Shown: one piece after another, positions 32,014 to 42,592 of the stretch
Numbering within the stretch: the stretch's first letter is position 1
How the letters are laid out: each line of letters starts with the position of its first letter
DNA from: Aedes albopictus
Taxonomy: Eukaryota; Arthropoda; Insecta; Diptera; Culicidae
NCBI RefSeq assembly: GCF_035046485.1
Contig: NC_085138.1
Location: 429,523,265-429,587,264 of the forward strand
Direction of reading: 5' to 3'
Length of the DNA: 64,000 nt
Made by a program: the position numbers and the translations under genes
Notes under the pieces: generated by a model
What the model was told of the DNA's origin: nothing
What the model saw: the letters and a program-made list of their open reading frames with translations, nothing else
Databases searched by the model: none

Positions 32014-32403
32014 TATGATTTGAGTGGATTCCTAGCTTATCTGAGGGATATTCCTGAGAAAAATTAAAATTTTCAATGTTGTACGTTATATCGAAGCAAA
32101 ATGTACGTTATATCGAATTCGCTATATCGAGGGTACGTTAAATCGAAGAATACCTGTATTATGAATTCGGAGCAATGTTTCCAAACAGTTCAATGTTCTT
32201 GTGGGTCAACAGAATGCACTCCGGTTTCCCTCAAACTCATTCAAACTATCTACCGAATCTGAACGGATGCACAAAAGGGTTTAAAACGTGATTCATATTC
32301 ACCATCGACCATGATTGATGACAGCCAGCGAAGTTGGCGTGGCAGTAGCTACGCAGCAAGTCTGACCATCACACGTTGCAATGGTCCACTGCACGAAGTT
32401 ATG

Positions 32404-32493
32404 CTGGCCTGCTTACTCTCACAGAAAATTTGACGTTTGAGAGGTGCCGACACCGCTCAAACGTCAAATTTCGTGTGAGAGTAAGCAGGCCAG
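32404..32493. mobile_element. 90-bp near-perfect hairpin
   Basis: Arms TGGCCTGCTTACTCTCACAG (then AAAATTTGACGTTTGAG) and their complement around a short loop. Nearly the whole element is a stem. Confidence 0.8.
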
Positions 32494-33430
32494 AATAAAT
32501 TCGTGCAGTAATCCATTGTTGTTCCTGAAAGCTTCCTTGTCTTGTCAAGCAGTCAGTGGTCGGTCGGCCGCCATACACGATAATGCAGCGACAGTTACTT
32601 CCAACCTCACCCACCACCACCCACCAACGACAACGACGACGACGACGTTGGTTGGTGTAAAGCTCAGTCCAGCTCTGAGAGCTTCAAACCCAAGTTTCCA
32701 ACGCACTGACAGAATGATTGAATTTTCCCCGAGGGCCCACCACGTGGAGTTGAGGTTGGTCGTCTTTGGCTCTGTGTGTGTATCTAATGCCAAGGCTGCT
32801 GTCAGGATGGTCAGGATAAGACTCAGGTCAGTTCCTTGTTCCGTTGTGGTTGTTGTTGTTATTGGGTGGGGACAGTTGATACAGTTGGGTATCGTATACC
32901 ACGGTACCACTTTACGCACATCGAAATTTCGCAGCTGCCTCGCATTCAATTTGCGAGTATGTAGTAGCGTATAATAAGTGCATAAAATTAGTTACAGGAA
33001 TTACCTAATTATCTTCCGAAAACCAACTGGATTGGATGAAGGATCACTGAGAAACCACTGTGTTATAAAAGTTTCGACTGTACTGCTCTCCCATAGTAAG
33101 GATGCCATCTTCAGATCAACCTAGAAGAGCACGTGATATTATTAATGGTTCGTTTTGATTAAACTTTATTAAATCAAGAGACGCCCGGGCTGGGCAGTGA
33201 AATGTAATCTGATAGATACGTGCCCGGTAGGGACTGGATTGGCTTTATCGTTCCATTATTCGGGATTGTACGTCACTTGTTTTTAGCCTTTCTCGCACAA
33301 AAAAAAAACATTTTATGCAATTCAGTTTCATAATTTACATTTTATATAACTCATTTTGGTATCATAATAGCCGATTTTTCCGAACTGGTTCATTATGCAG
33401 CTGAAATGAGTTGCATAATGAAAAATAGTT
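32494..33430. other. Mostly unique sequence, no gene identified
   Basis: 32545-32960 is GC-richer, with CAACGACAACGACGACGACG-type microsatellite, and resembles an untranslated exon or promoter region, but no start codon or domain supports a gene. Confidence 0.35.
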
Positions 33431-33660
33431 GTATAATGTTCATAATGCAACTCATTTGAGTTGCATTATGAACATTATGCAACTCAAATGGGTTGCATTA
33501 TGAAAAAATCATTGCATAAAATTTTGTATGGAACGCGTTGCAAAACTCGATTTTTTCAGCACTCTTCGTATTTATCCAACTCGGCAAGCCTCGTTGGATA
33601 AATGTACGACTCGTGCTGAAAAAATCAACTTTTTGCAACTCGTTACATAAATAACTATTT
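33431..33660. repeat. Two adjacent palindromes (TGCATTATGAACATTATGCA; CAGCACTC...GTGCTG)
   Basis: 33431-33480 is an almost perfect palindrome centred on CAACTCATTTGAGTTG. 33540-33638 folds with arms ATTTTTTCAGCAC and TTTATCCAAC. Common mosquito foldback repeat. Confidence 0.7.
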
Positions 33661-34164
33661 TATCATTAAAAAAGAGTGTAATCAGTTTCGTTCAAAGAGG
33701 GTATTCTGCTTAGAGGGTTCGAAAAGTCGGTACAAGATTTTTTTTATAAAAATGGCAGATTGCTTAGCATAATTTGAAGTGACGAATTAAAGATTGCAAC
33801 GCACATTTAGCTCCAAAGAGGAAATGGAAGATACAAAATTAATGAATGTCGTTGCTGCTTCTATTTGTTATCACCCTTACGTCGGAAATGTACTACATAA
33901 ATGCAATGATTTTAATTATGTGTGATAATATGTATTAGGAAATTGACAGAGAGAGTTCACCTCGTTCATAAATGCCGCACATAAAATTTGTCCGTAGAGT
34001 TAATACAGGTTTAGCAAAAGCAACTTGGGCAACTTGGAGGAAGAGGGGATTCAAGAATAGTCCACGCTTGTCCACGGAGATAGGGGTGGGGCTCTGATAA
34101 GTGTGCACGTAGCATTGACATAAGAATTAAGAAACAAAAAAATTTCCGCTGTTCGTACTCGTAT

Positions 34165-34925
34165 GAAGTTAATCGTCAATATTAACTTCTTTTCCCGATC
34201 AGCCTAGATAGCTGTGTAGTGTCGGAAGCGGTTGCCTCAATTGGCTTCTTTAGCGGTGTTGAGATAATTCCACATTCTGATTCTGCATGCAAAACTGAGC
34301 CGAAATCCAAATTTTCATGAATTTTGGTGCCCGGGAACCTATTTAAAAATCAATTTGAAGTTTGTATGGGAGCAATTTTTGATCACTTTTGAGCCAAATA
34401 TTTGATCACTTTTGACAGTTAAATTTTGACCAAGGTGTACCTGGCAAACAAAAATATTTGTCACTCTCGAAAAACGAATAGAGCTTGCTGACGTTTATTC
34501 ACCTTTCTCTTTCAAACATGCAGGCGGAATAGGATTTGTTGCCATCAGGAAAGGTTTCCCGATGAAAACAAATTTTATCCCGCCTGCATGCTTGAAATAG
34601 AGAGGTGAATAAACGTCAGCAAGCTCTATAGGGACAAACAGAGACAAACAACCAGCCAAAATTTATCTGTCAAAAGTGGTCAAATATTTGGCATCTGGGC
34701 AAAGAGTGTAATAGCACCCTTAGGTATCAAAATTAAGTTTCAAAAATCTGAAAAATATCATAGTGGTTCAGAAAAAGGTGCTCTTTCGTATAAAATCAAA
34801 AAAATTAAACATATTTCTTTATTTAAAAACCCAATTGGCTAAGAATAACACTACGGACCGCCTGTTCCAGTGGTAAGAGTCCACTAAACAGGTGACCCCT
34901 AATTCATGGTGTAATGCGGCTTTAT
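34165..34925 (+). repeat. Interspersed repeat R, split by a Harbinger-like MITE
   Basis: Left part (AATATTAACTTCTTTTCCCG, AGCCTAGATAGCTGTGTAG) to about 34245 and right part (GGCTAAGAATAACACTACGG to 34925) are continuous in the copies at 42385-42592 and 63884-64000. The MITE (34225-34838) joins at the shared CAATTGGC on both sides. Confidence 0.75.
34479..34628. mobile_element. 150-bp foldback MITE, copy 1
   Basis: Arms TAGAGCTTGCTGACGTTTAT... with GCAGGCGGRATAGGATTTG and complement; nearly the entire length pairs. Copy 2 at 56227-56376; it is nested in the MITE copy 34225-34838. Confidence 0.85.
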
Positions 34926-35089
34926 GCTTACCGTTCCAAGGAATGAATCACCTGTTGAAGAAATCAGTGCGCCCCTCGTCATCATTGAAGTGACAGCACA
35001 CAGCACACCGAGAGCTGCCAACCGGCAGCACAGATTTGCGGCAGCAGCCTGCGCGACGGTAGGTGCGCCTTTTTCATTACTATAGTCTA

Positions 35090-35390
35090 CTAGCTGTCCC
35101 GGCAAACTTTGTCTTGCCGTCTTGTGGTGGTTTGACAACTATTGAGCTCAAATAGCACCGCACTCTAGATTGGTTTCATTTCGGTCGTGTTGATTTCCTT
35201 CCCAGCTCATAGAAAATCAGTTCTTTTTCAATTTTGTTACTTTTCTAGTTGATTTTCGTAACTTTTTGTACATATAAACACAGCCACCATGAATACGAAC
35301 CGAACAGTTCAAGAGTCATCCTGATCGGTTCAGCCGTTCGGGAGTTTTGTTGCCTCAAAGGGGCTTCAAACTCATTTTTATATATATAGA
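35090..35390 (+). repeat. Interspersed repeat CTAGCTGTCCCGGCAAACTT
   Basis: Starts CTAGCTGTCCCGGCAAACTT, includes GGTTCAGCCGTTCGGGAG, ends TATATATATAGAT. A second copy at 50633-50830 is split by a MITE. Layout resembles a LINE/SINE 3' region with TA-rich tail; class not assigned. Confidence 0.55.
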
Positions 35391-35519
35391 TTTTACGAAA
35401 CGACAACAGTATTGATATTGATATTAACTCTCACGGGCTTGGGCGCAACCTCCTGTCAAATTTTCATTCATGAAATGAGCGATCAGCTGATCCGAAACGT
35501 CTCGTAAAATGGCTCATAC
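35391..35519. mobile_element. 129-bp repeat TTTTACGAAACG, copy 2
   Basis: Inverted relative of 23328-23446; it abuts the end of the preceding repeat. Confidence 0.6.
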
Positions 35520-36434
35520 AAACTATCGAAAGAGACAGTCGAATAAAACGAGTGAAGTGTAAAAAAAACTTTGTCTCCAAAATAAAGGAAAAAAAACTTT
35601 GTGCTTTTTCTTTCGCGGTCACGAATTCCCTGTTAGTCCACTCCGTTCAACACAACCCACTGACAGGCATTGTTGTCAACATCTCTTTTGTTTAAACGGC
35701 CCCAAAATGTGCGGATCAAACGAAATTGGGCCCCTTATGTCACTACTGTCACTCCATGTTATAGGTATAGGCGTGTCAATGGCGTAGTTCAACATCACCC
35801 ACAGTTTATGAATCAGCTGGGTTTAAATAGCAACATCACAAGGTAACTCGTCACAAAATATCTTAAAAGCATTTATGCAGGACAAATCCTTGTCTATATC
35901 GAACATCACAATACATAGTAGTTACAGCGTGGATTCCGATTTTGCTTCCGGAATCAACGAAAATTTTCAGCGTAATTTTTATGCTGTCAATGTTTACATT
36001 TTTTAGCCGCTTCTGCAAGACGTGTTGACTATTGTCAATTAGAAAATAACTGACAATTTAGACGTTTCTGAACGACTTTTTGGGGAAAAGTTAAGATGCA
36101 ACTAACTTTAATAAGTTGAATCAGCGTGTTTATGAAGGAAAGTGCTGCGAAATAGCGGCATCACCTATTACATTGTGCAAAACACCTTGCCCAAAACACT
36201 CTCGATATCTAAGACACAGAGAACAGACATCCAAGTCCAATCTGAATTTTGTGTGAGAAATATTTCATCGGCAACATAAGTGGCAATAGCGCGGCGCAGC
36301 AATCGGTTAATTTCCCATAATAATTTAATTCACCACTTCAAATGTTTCAACTCACCTCTGACTGTGGAAATATGGTGATTGGTGGCGTTAGTCTTATCAT
36401 CGCGTGCTTAGTAAAAAGTAAATCGCGTTAAGTA

Positions 36435-36691
36435 CACTAAGAAAAATCCGCATCTAGTTTCCATGTGCCCACACATAGAATTTTGGCATCAAGCTTTGCA
36501 CTCGAAAAATAAATGCATCGCTCATAAATTCAAATTACGCATTTAGAATATACATGCCGCTGCACATATTTTCCATCCGACAGATTTTATGTGCAACCTT
36601 GCGTGAAGAACGTTTATGTGCGCGCATATAGATTGTAATAATGAAGTAAGTTGGATTTTTGCCAATAAATATGTGCGGATTTTTTTAAGTG
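36435..36691. mobile_element. 257-bp TA-flanked MITE, CACTAAGAAAAATCCGCA
   Basis: Ends CACTAAGAAAAATCCGCA and (rc) CACTTAAAAAAATCCGCA, TA on both sides; inserted in the foldback at GTTAAGTA|CTG. Confidence 0.8.
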
Positions 36692-36743
36692 TACTGTTCC
36701 TTTGAATTCCACTAAGAAATTGCATCCTTTGACAGATACGTAT

Positions 36744-37047
36744 AGGGTACTGCAAGCACCTGATCTAACCTCACTTTGTCTGACAGTTCAGCGAGCTTGT
36801 TTACAAGGTGTTAGAAATTTTAACGAGCGGCGAAAATTGAATTTACGTTTTCCGTCCCGAATCCATTATGATACGGAAATATCGATCATTTTCATCTCTA
36901 CTAGTACAAAACCAATCGTCTAATTACCGTTTTACTGAAATTGTATCGAAAAACAGTTTTGCCGGATCTCCGCCAGAGACTAAGTCCATGTAAACAAGCT
37001 CGCTGAACTGTCAGTGCACGGCTTCGTGACGTCATCTTGCAGTATCC
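36744..37047. mobile_element. 304-bp element, ends AGGGTACTGCAAG, TAT duplication
   Basis: Ends AGGGTACTGCAAG and (rc) GGATACTGCAAG; removal with one TAT restores the foldback's GATACGTATTTCG. A second inverted pair, GACAGTTCAGCGAGCTTG, lies just inside. Confidence 0.75.
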
Positions 37048-37357
37048 TATTTCGACCTCAACTGTAAGACATATTCAGTGTCTTGTACTTGACTCGAGTC
37101 AAGTCAAGTACAAGACACTGAAGACGACCTTACAGTTGAGGTCGAAATACGTATCTGTCAAAGGATGCAAATTCTTAGTGGAATTCAAAGGAACAGTACT
37201 TAACGCGATTTTCTTTTTACTCACAGATATTCCCCTAACAAGCCCAGGTTAATCATCATCATCGTGTGTTGGTTTGCAAACCTTACTCAAGTGAAGATTC
37301 AAATCCTTACACAACTTTCTGAATGACATTTGTTCAAGCCTAGATGTCTGTTCTCTG

Positions 37358-37554
37358 AATAGAGTTATTAAACTATAGAGGACGAATGTCGCTGCTGTTC
37401 CCCTTGTTCTCGTTCGCATACATGTCGGGTATCTATCTGTCAAACTGCATACTTTTTCTCTTTGACACTTATATCCCTCCCTATCTCTGCCAGCAAGAGA
37501 TGTTGCGGCGGCGACGCCAGCGACATTCGTCCTCTATAGTTTGTTAACTCTATT
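37358..37554. mobile_element. 197-bp MITE with 8-bp duplication
   Basis: 37-bp inverted ends starting AATAGAGTTA, then ACTATAGAGGACGAATG; GTTCTCTG flanks both sides (37350-37357, 37555-37562). An 8-bp target suggests the hAT group (inference). Confidence 0.88.
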
Positions 37555-37882
37555 GTTCTCTGTTTCTAAGATAGTTCCCAAACAAGATTGCTTTCGAGTA
37601 AATGTTCTACTGGTATTTTTCGGCTTTCAGTCACAGAGAAGCCTTGATTATTTTAGATCATTGTCAACGTTTCGATCCTGTGGTTGGGATCTTCATCAGG
37701 GCCTATTTATTTTGAAAGGGGGGGGGGGGAGGGTGTTGTACAATTATGCTGTTTTTATGATCGATGTAACTACTCACTCGATGGTAATCAACTTGTTTTC
37801 GATTCGTGTTGATCACACGGCGGAATGTCGTTTTCTGCTCTGAACCGCAGTTGTTTCACTGCGATTGGAAAATTTGATTATT

Positions 37883-38100
37883 CTAGAATGCTTTCTCAAT
37901 ATTGTAAACAACCTTGTGTAAAAGAGTCACAGTGGACTTTCCAAATTGGTAAGCATATTGGTTCACACGAAGAGGCACGTAGGCCAGATGAACATCACGG
38001 ATGTAATGATCGACAATGCGTTCTAAGCCTTTCAGAAGAAAAGAGATCAAACTGATAGGCCTGAAACTCTTTGCTTCTTCATACGACTCACGACCGTCTA
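37883..38100 (-). pseudogene. Reverse transcriptase fragment (Jockey-type LINE)
   Basis: Minus-strand frame with AKSFRPISLISFLLKGLERI, then NQYAYQFGKSTVTLLHKV and NIEKAF, the N-terminal RT palm signature. Stop at 37883, no catalytic YxDD box; a dead 5'/3'-truncated copy. Confidence 0.85.
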
Positions 38101-38375
38101 GTTCGCGAGGTCCAAGACTTGGGCACACGGTGTCAAAATCTCGATTATTACCTCGGATTTTTCTTCGGAAATGGTTAGTGTTTGGGCCATATATTTGTAA
38201 TCGGAAGACTACAAAATATTTTATCGGCAAAATTTTTCCATCCATTTTGTATGGGACGCATTTGGGTTAAAAACAGTATTTTGTCCTGTTGAAAATGCTT
38301 TGACATCCATGTGCACAACAGAAACATGTGCTCGATGAACAAATTGAGATTTGAATTATGAAAAGAAATCCACGT

Positions 38376-38447
38376 ACTCCGGTGAGACTCGAACTCCCGA
38401 CTCCCAATTTGCTAGACGGGTGCTTCTATTTCTTCAAGCTACGGAGT
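38376..38447 (-). other. tRNA-like sequence (SINE head or tRNA pseudogene)
   Basis: 72 nt on the minus strand: acceptor-like ACTCCG/CGGAGT, D-arm GCTT...AAGC, a B box GAGTTCGAGTCTC. The anticodon stem is poor and there is no clear terminator, so a functional tRNA is unlikely. Confidence 0.5.
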
Positions 38448-38779
38448 CACTCAATATTAGTATGGAAAATAGGCAAAAACTGAGATAAATAAAAATTTCT
38501 CTGATGGAATATTTTAAAACGTCCAGAATGCTTACTTTCTATGAAGAAAGATCCGAGGTACATGGAAAATCGATAATAATCGAAATTTTGACACCGTACA
38601 CACGTAATTTTGAATACCGAGTACGGTAAATTTTTGACGAAAAACAGCTGAATACAGCAAAAATTGGTGCACTGATCCTTAGTAAAAACCGAAACTACTG
38701 AAATAGTTCTGCTGTTCTATTTTTGTCAAAAAAGTACCAATCAGGCAATTCAGGATTCAATATGTGGGGCATTTGAGGT

Positions 38780-39065
38780 GGGGCTTATGGGGTTTCCAGA
38801 AACAAGTCCAGAAAGTTCCCAGAGAGCCCTAAAAAGGGGGTTCTAAGGGGCTTCAGGGGCGTTTTAAGGTATTCCAGAGTCATTTAAGAGAGATTCATAG
38901 TGTTTCATATTTTGAGGGCGTTCCAAGGCGTTTGATAGCATTTCAGGGGCGTTTCAAGGGGTTTTCAGGTGTGTTTCAGGGGGTTTATGGACCTTATTAA
39001 AGGAGTCTCAGAGCAGAGTGGTTTCAGAACTAGTTTCAGAGGCATTTCAAATTGATTATGATGAT
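38780..39065. repeat. Degenerate TTCAGGGGCGTTTCAAGG tract
   Basis: Loose tandem variants of TTTCAGGGGCGTTTCAAGG; low complexity. Confidence 0.6.
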
Positions 39066-39690
39066 TCCCGAGCAGAAGAGAATATCAACAGCACAATAAA
39101 ATATGTTATTTTGGCATAATAACTGTATAATGAAATCAGTAATTTTTATCACAGACAAACAGACGTATCACTTGGAACAAAATGATCCTCCTGAAAGCAC
39201 TTCGGACCCCCTGGCCACCGTTTCAATAGTTCCCGTCAGTATTAAACATTCTTATGCGCAATATTGGGTTTGAGTAACATTTCCCCTTTTTATACAGGGC
39301 ATAATAAAGGTGCATAAATTAAAAGTGCATAAAAATAATATGCATAAAATGAAACTCGTCTCATTAAATCTTACACTTTTGATGTCTTTGGCAAAGTTCT
39401 GTATTTTACTTTGCAGAACATTGTATGGGTCTAAAATATTAACAAATGTATATTTTGCTTGAAAAACGTGGTTTGGGACTTACTTTCATACACAGACCTC
39501 TATCGCTTTTGGTGTGATAAATACAACATTCACGTCTTCAGCAAAGTTGTTCGGAATTAAAAACGCTACAACTTTGCTGAAGACGTCAACTCTCTAGGTA
39601 TCTCAACAATGTAAAAAAAATTGGAACCTCACTTTTAGAGGGATTGATCCGAAAACTCTAACTGTCAATTCTATAGTTACAATACTCCGA
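39066..39690. other. Element fragments, no gene
   Basis: Opens with a CCCGAGCAGAAG end (39066), then the CACAGACAAACAGACGT end fragment (39153), then a perfect hairpin ACGTCTTCAGCAAAGTTGT (39532-39586). Confidence 0.5.
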
Positions 39691-39699
39691 GCCGAAGCC

Positions 39700-42060
39700 A
39701 GAGAATCATAACTACATACAAGTAAAGGCATCAGGTTCATCCAACGATGTAATGCTCACAAATCCGGGGAACAGTGTGCTAAATAAGTATTCCAGAACTT
39801 CCTCATCAAAGGAAGTGTAATCGCCATTTGCCAAACGAAGTTCGTTCACTCGGAAATCGTAAGATTTCACAAGGATTTTGTTCGACCAACGGACTTCACT
39901 TAAACTGGAAACATTTTGTACAAAGGTTTTTCAAGCCGGATCGTTCAACAGACCGGAGAGTTTTCCTGTAGGCATTGCGAGCCGTCCTAAAAGCCTCCGC
40001 TCCAGCCGAACGTCATCTGTGCCAATCCAACTCTTTCTACATTGTTTCTTGAACTTTACCAGATCAGAGTTCTAGCAAGGGGTTCCTCTTGTGGTCTTCA
40101 CAGACCGTAGGGGGCAAGCTTCTTCAAAAGCTTCCATGCTGAAGGTCGTCGCAGTATCAACGGCATTATCTAAATCACTTGGAGTGTCAATGGATGGTGG
40201 GTATCCATGAAATTTGACTGCAACCAAATCGGTAAGGAGATCTCAGTTGGATTCCTGAAATAAAAAGTTTGCGAAGTAACATTCACATGTTCAAAAAAGA
40301 TGTTGCGATGGTCAGATAAAGATTCTTCATCTGACACATGCCAATTGGTCAGCTCGTGACTAATTCTGCTAGAGCAAAGCGTTATGTCTAACACTTCCTC
40401 TCTAGTAGATACCATGAAGGTTGGGCGGTTGCCTATGTCAAGTTATCCAAGATCTGTACTACTTAAGTATTCCATCAAATGGAGCCTCTCATATTGATGT
40501 CTGAGCTGCCCCAGATTATATGGTGAGCATTAGCATCACTGCCAACAATTGGCGGAAGGCCTTTTGAAATGCAGTATGCGATGAAAGCATCCGTAGGGGA
40601 TAGTTCATCATGCGCTAAATAAACTAAACAAAAACGTATTTCCTGTTGAGTTTTCCTACAGATACATCAATTGTGATAGCACATACATCTCTGGTGGTTA
40701 GTTCAGAGATGAGTGTAGCAACTATTGCGTTGTTGACAAGCACACAGGCTCGAGGCATGACACGCGAGATTGCCATTTCATGTTTACTGAAATTAGCAAA
40801 CACCGCCCAAGTAACCACAAGCATTATATCATTGCACGAATTAGACTGAATATCAACCTTTGCAATGCAAAATGCAGTAATTCCACACTTCTCATGCAAT
40901 AATCCTTTAGATTGACATTATCAATGTATTGATGCATTACATTTTTTCTTTACATTAGGGTGCATTAAAAGGTGATATACGATAATTCAATAATTCAACA
41001 CTGTAAAAACTGAATAAATGCAATGTACAAACTAGCAAAGGTTGCTCTAACAATACAATTACAAAAGCTTGACTCTAATGGTAAACAAATGAAATCAAAA
41101 AGAGTGAACAACTTTACGGTCAACTCTAGCGGTTTTCAACATTTCTGGTTCGGCTCCCGATCAACCTAATCTCCGTTTGAAGCGGTTTGAACCACCGATC
41201 CACGCCTTTCTTCAGCAAAACCTTTTTAGAGATGACTTTTCTCTTTTCTGTTACCTGCTATCGCATGCAAATAATGCTGGAAACCCCAATTAGCATATGA
41301 GTTGTGTGCGAGAGGTGTTTTAATTTTCTTATATTGAATAAATATATTCTAAAATGCATTATGTATTTTTCAGTGATTTACTTATCAGAATGTAATTACA
41401 GGGATTCTATTACATATGACGTTTTGCCCTCTACAGCAATGATTGAGACAGAAGAACAGTTTCCTTTTAGTTAACGAAATATCTGTTGTTATCACTGCAG
41501 CGGAAACAGTCCAAGGCGCCAGCACGTATGGAACTCATCTAGTGGTCTTCAACACTTCTGGTTCGACTCCCGACCCGGCAACAAAAAAATGATGGTTAAA
41601 ACATTCATGTGGGGGGCATTAGTACCGTCGATAACGAAACGGTGCTAAAAATAGATTTTTGTTTTGGTTTTTCATGTTGCACGTATTAAGCATGTGCAAA
41701 TGCAAATGTACAGCACATGCATTTATGTCACTTTAGCAATGGCTGTCAACGTGCTGCAATATGTGGCACTAATCTGATTTTAGTGGGGCCCTTTTCGACT
41801 TTAATATTGCTTTAATGAGGTGTATAAAGTAATGCAGCATTATATACACAATTTCAAATATGAATATATGGCAAAATTGATGCACTTATATACGGCTTCG
41901 TGGTTACTTGGGCGGGTTCACATGGTTTCCTAGATAGAAATTTCCCTTACGAAAGTAAGGTTCTTGGACCAAGGCCACTTGGGCTGTACCATTTTGCATT
42001 AGTCTGCAAGGATTGATCGTTGCTATTCTTTTATGCTGACGATTGATCTGAGCTATCCTA
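39700..42060 (-). pseudogene. LINE endonuclease domain and linker, split by a TIR element
   Basis: Minus strand, R1/LOA/I-like. N-terminal ALVQEPY (41955-41999, catalytic E) is followed after the insertion by PRACVLVNNAI, then GSDANAHHIIWGSSD (40521-40560, catalytic D/N), EVLDITLCSS and SLSDHR (40307-40326, catalytic D-H). The linker has LANGDYTSFDEEVLEYLF. Stop codons and frame changes are present, so it is inactive. The insertion is 40806-41912. Confidence 0.85.
40806..41912. mobile_element. 1107-bp TIR element, ends CCCAAGTAACCAC
   Basis: Ends CCCAAGTAACCACAAGC and (rc) CCCAAGTAACCACGAAGC, CG on both sides; removing it plus one CG rejoins the LINE endonuclease in frame (HVNP / VFANF). Interior has two tRNA-like B boxes (GGTTCGACTCCC near 41563; degenerate near 41147). 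Confidence 0.88.
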
Positions 42061-42384
42061 ACCGTAGCCACTACCCAAACTATGCAAGATTGAACTCTTT
42101 ACAATCACAGCACCACGAAGAACAGCAGCAATAAAACGTGATCGGTATCGATTGGAAAACTCCAAACGCGAGGATGCACAGAATACACTGTGTAAATCGC
42201 ATAATGCGAAACCACAAAGGTGAACATTTAAACTAATCAACAACATATTCATAATTCCACCCCTATTTAGCCTCAAGTTTGAGACTGAAGAAGGACAGCT
42301 GATTATCTCGGAGAAATACTAGGTGAACTGCACCATTGCTCCGGTTAGTGTTAGGTTTTTATTAGACCCCTTTGTCATACATTC

Positions 42385-42592
42385 CTAGGCACGGTAATCA
42401 TATAGCCGCATTACACCATGAATTAGGGGTCGGTTTAGTAGACTCTTACTTACAGGTGGTTCGTAGTGTTATTTATAGCCAATTGAGTTAATACCGCAAT
42501 CGATACTACACAGCTATCTGGGCTGATCGAGAAAAGAAGTTAATATTGATGATCAACTTCATACGGGCTCCAACAGTCGTCAATTTATTCAT
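42385..42592 (-). repeat. Interspersed repeat R, full-length reference copy
   Basis: Reverse orientation, uninterrupted from CATACGGGCTC through GAAAAGAAGTTAATATTGAT and ACACTACGAACC-type sequence to ATTACACCATGAATTAGGGG. Confidence 0.75.

Larger units (their letters stand above)
31340..32156. mobile_element. 817-bp pogo/Tigger-like MITE, TTCGATATAACGTAC repeats
   Basis: Ends CAGGTTCTCTTCGATATAAC and (rc) CAGGTATTCTTCGATTTAAC, flanked by TA. CAG(G/T)...TCGATATAACG ends are typical of pogo-like elements. Variants of TACGTTATATCGAAG recur at both ends. Two MITEs are nested inside (31451-31656 and 31860-32013). Confidence 0.8.
36408..37244. mobile_element. Foldback element CCACTAAGAATTTGCATCC, copy 1
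   Basis: Outer arms GTAAAAAGTAAATCGCGTTA / complement; inner perfect stem of GTCTTGTACTTGACTCGAGT type (37078-37125). Relatives at 57382-57600 and 60029-60306; the left terminus is truncated here. Confidence 0.7.
36215..37564. mobile_element. MITE family C copy 3, five-element nest, TCTAAGA duplication
   Basis: Ends CACAGAGAACAGACATCC and GATGTCT|GTTCTCTGT, flanked by TCTAAGA (36208-36214, 37565-37571). Interrupted by a foldback (about 36408-37244), which holds a TA MITE (36435-36691) and a further element (36744-37047), and, in the right end, by an 8-bp-TSD MITE (37358-37554). Confidence 0.85.

Noticed and set aside
37883..38245. A complete gene of 120 codons on the minus strand
   Set aside because: Only an RT palm fragment is recognisable, and catalytic motifs are missing.
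38376..38447. A functional tRNA gene on the minus strand
   Set aside because: Poor anticodon and T stems and no oligo-T terminator; more like a SINE head.
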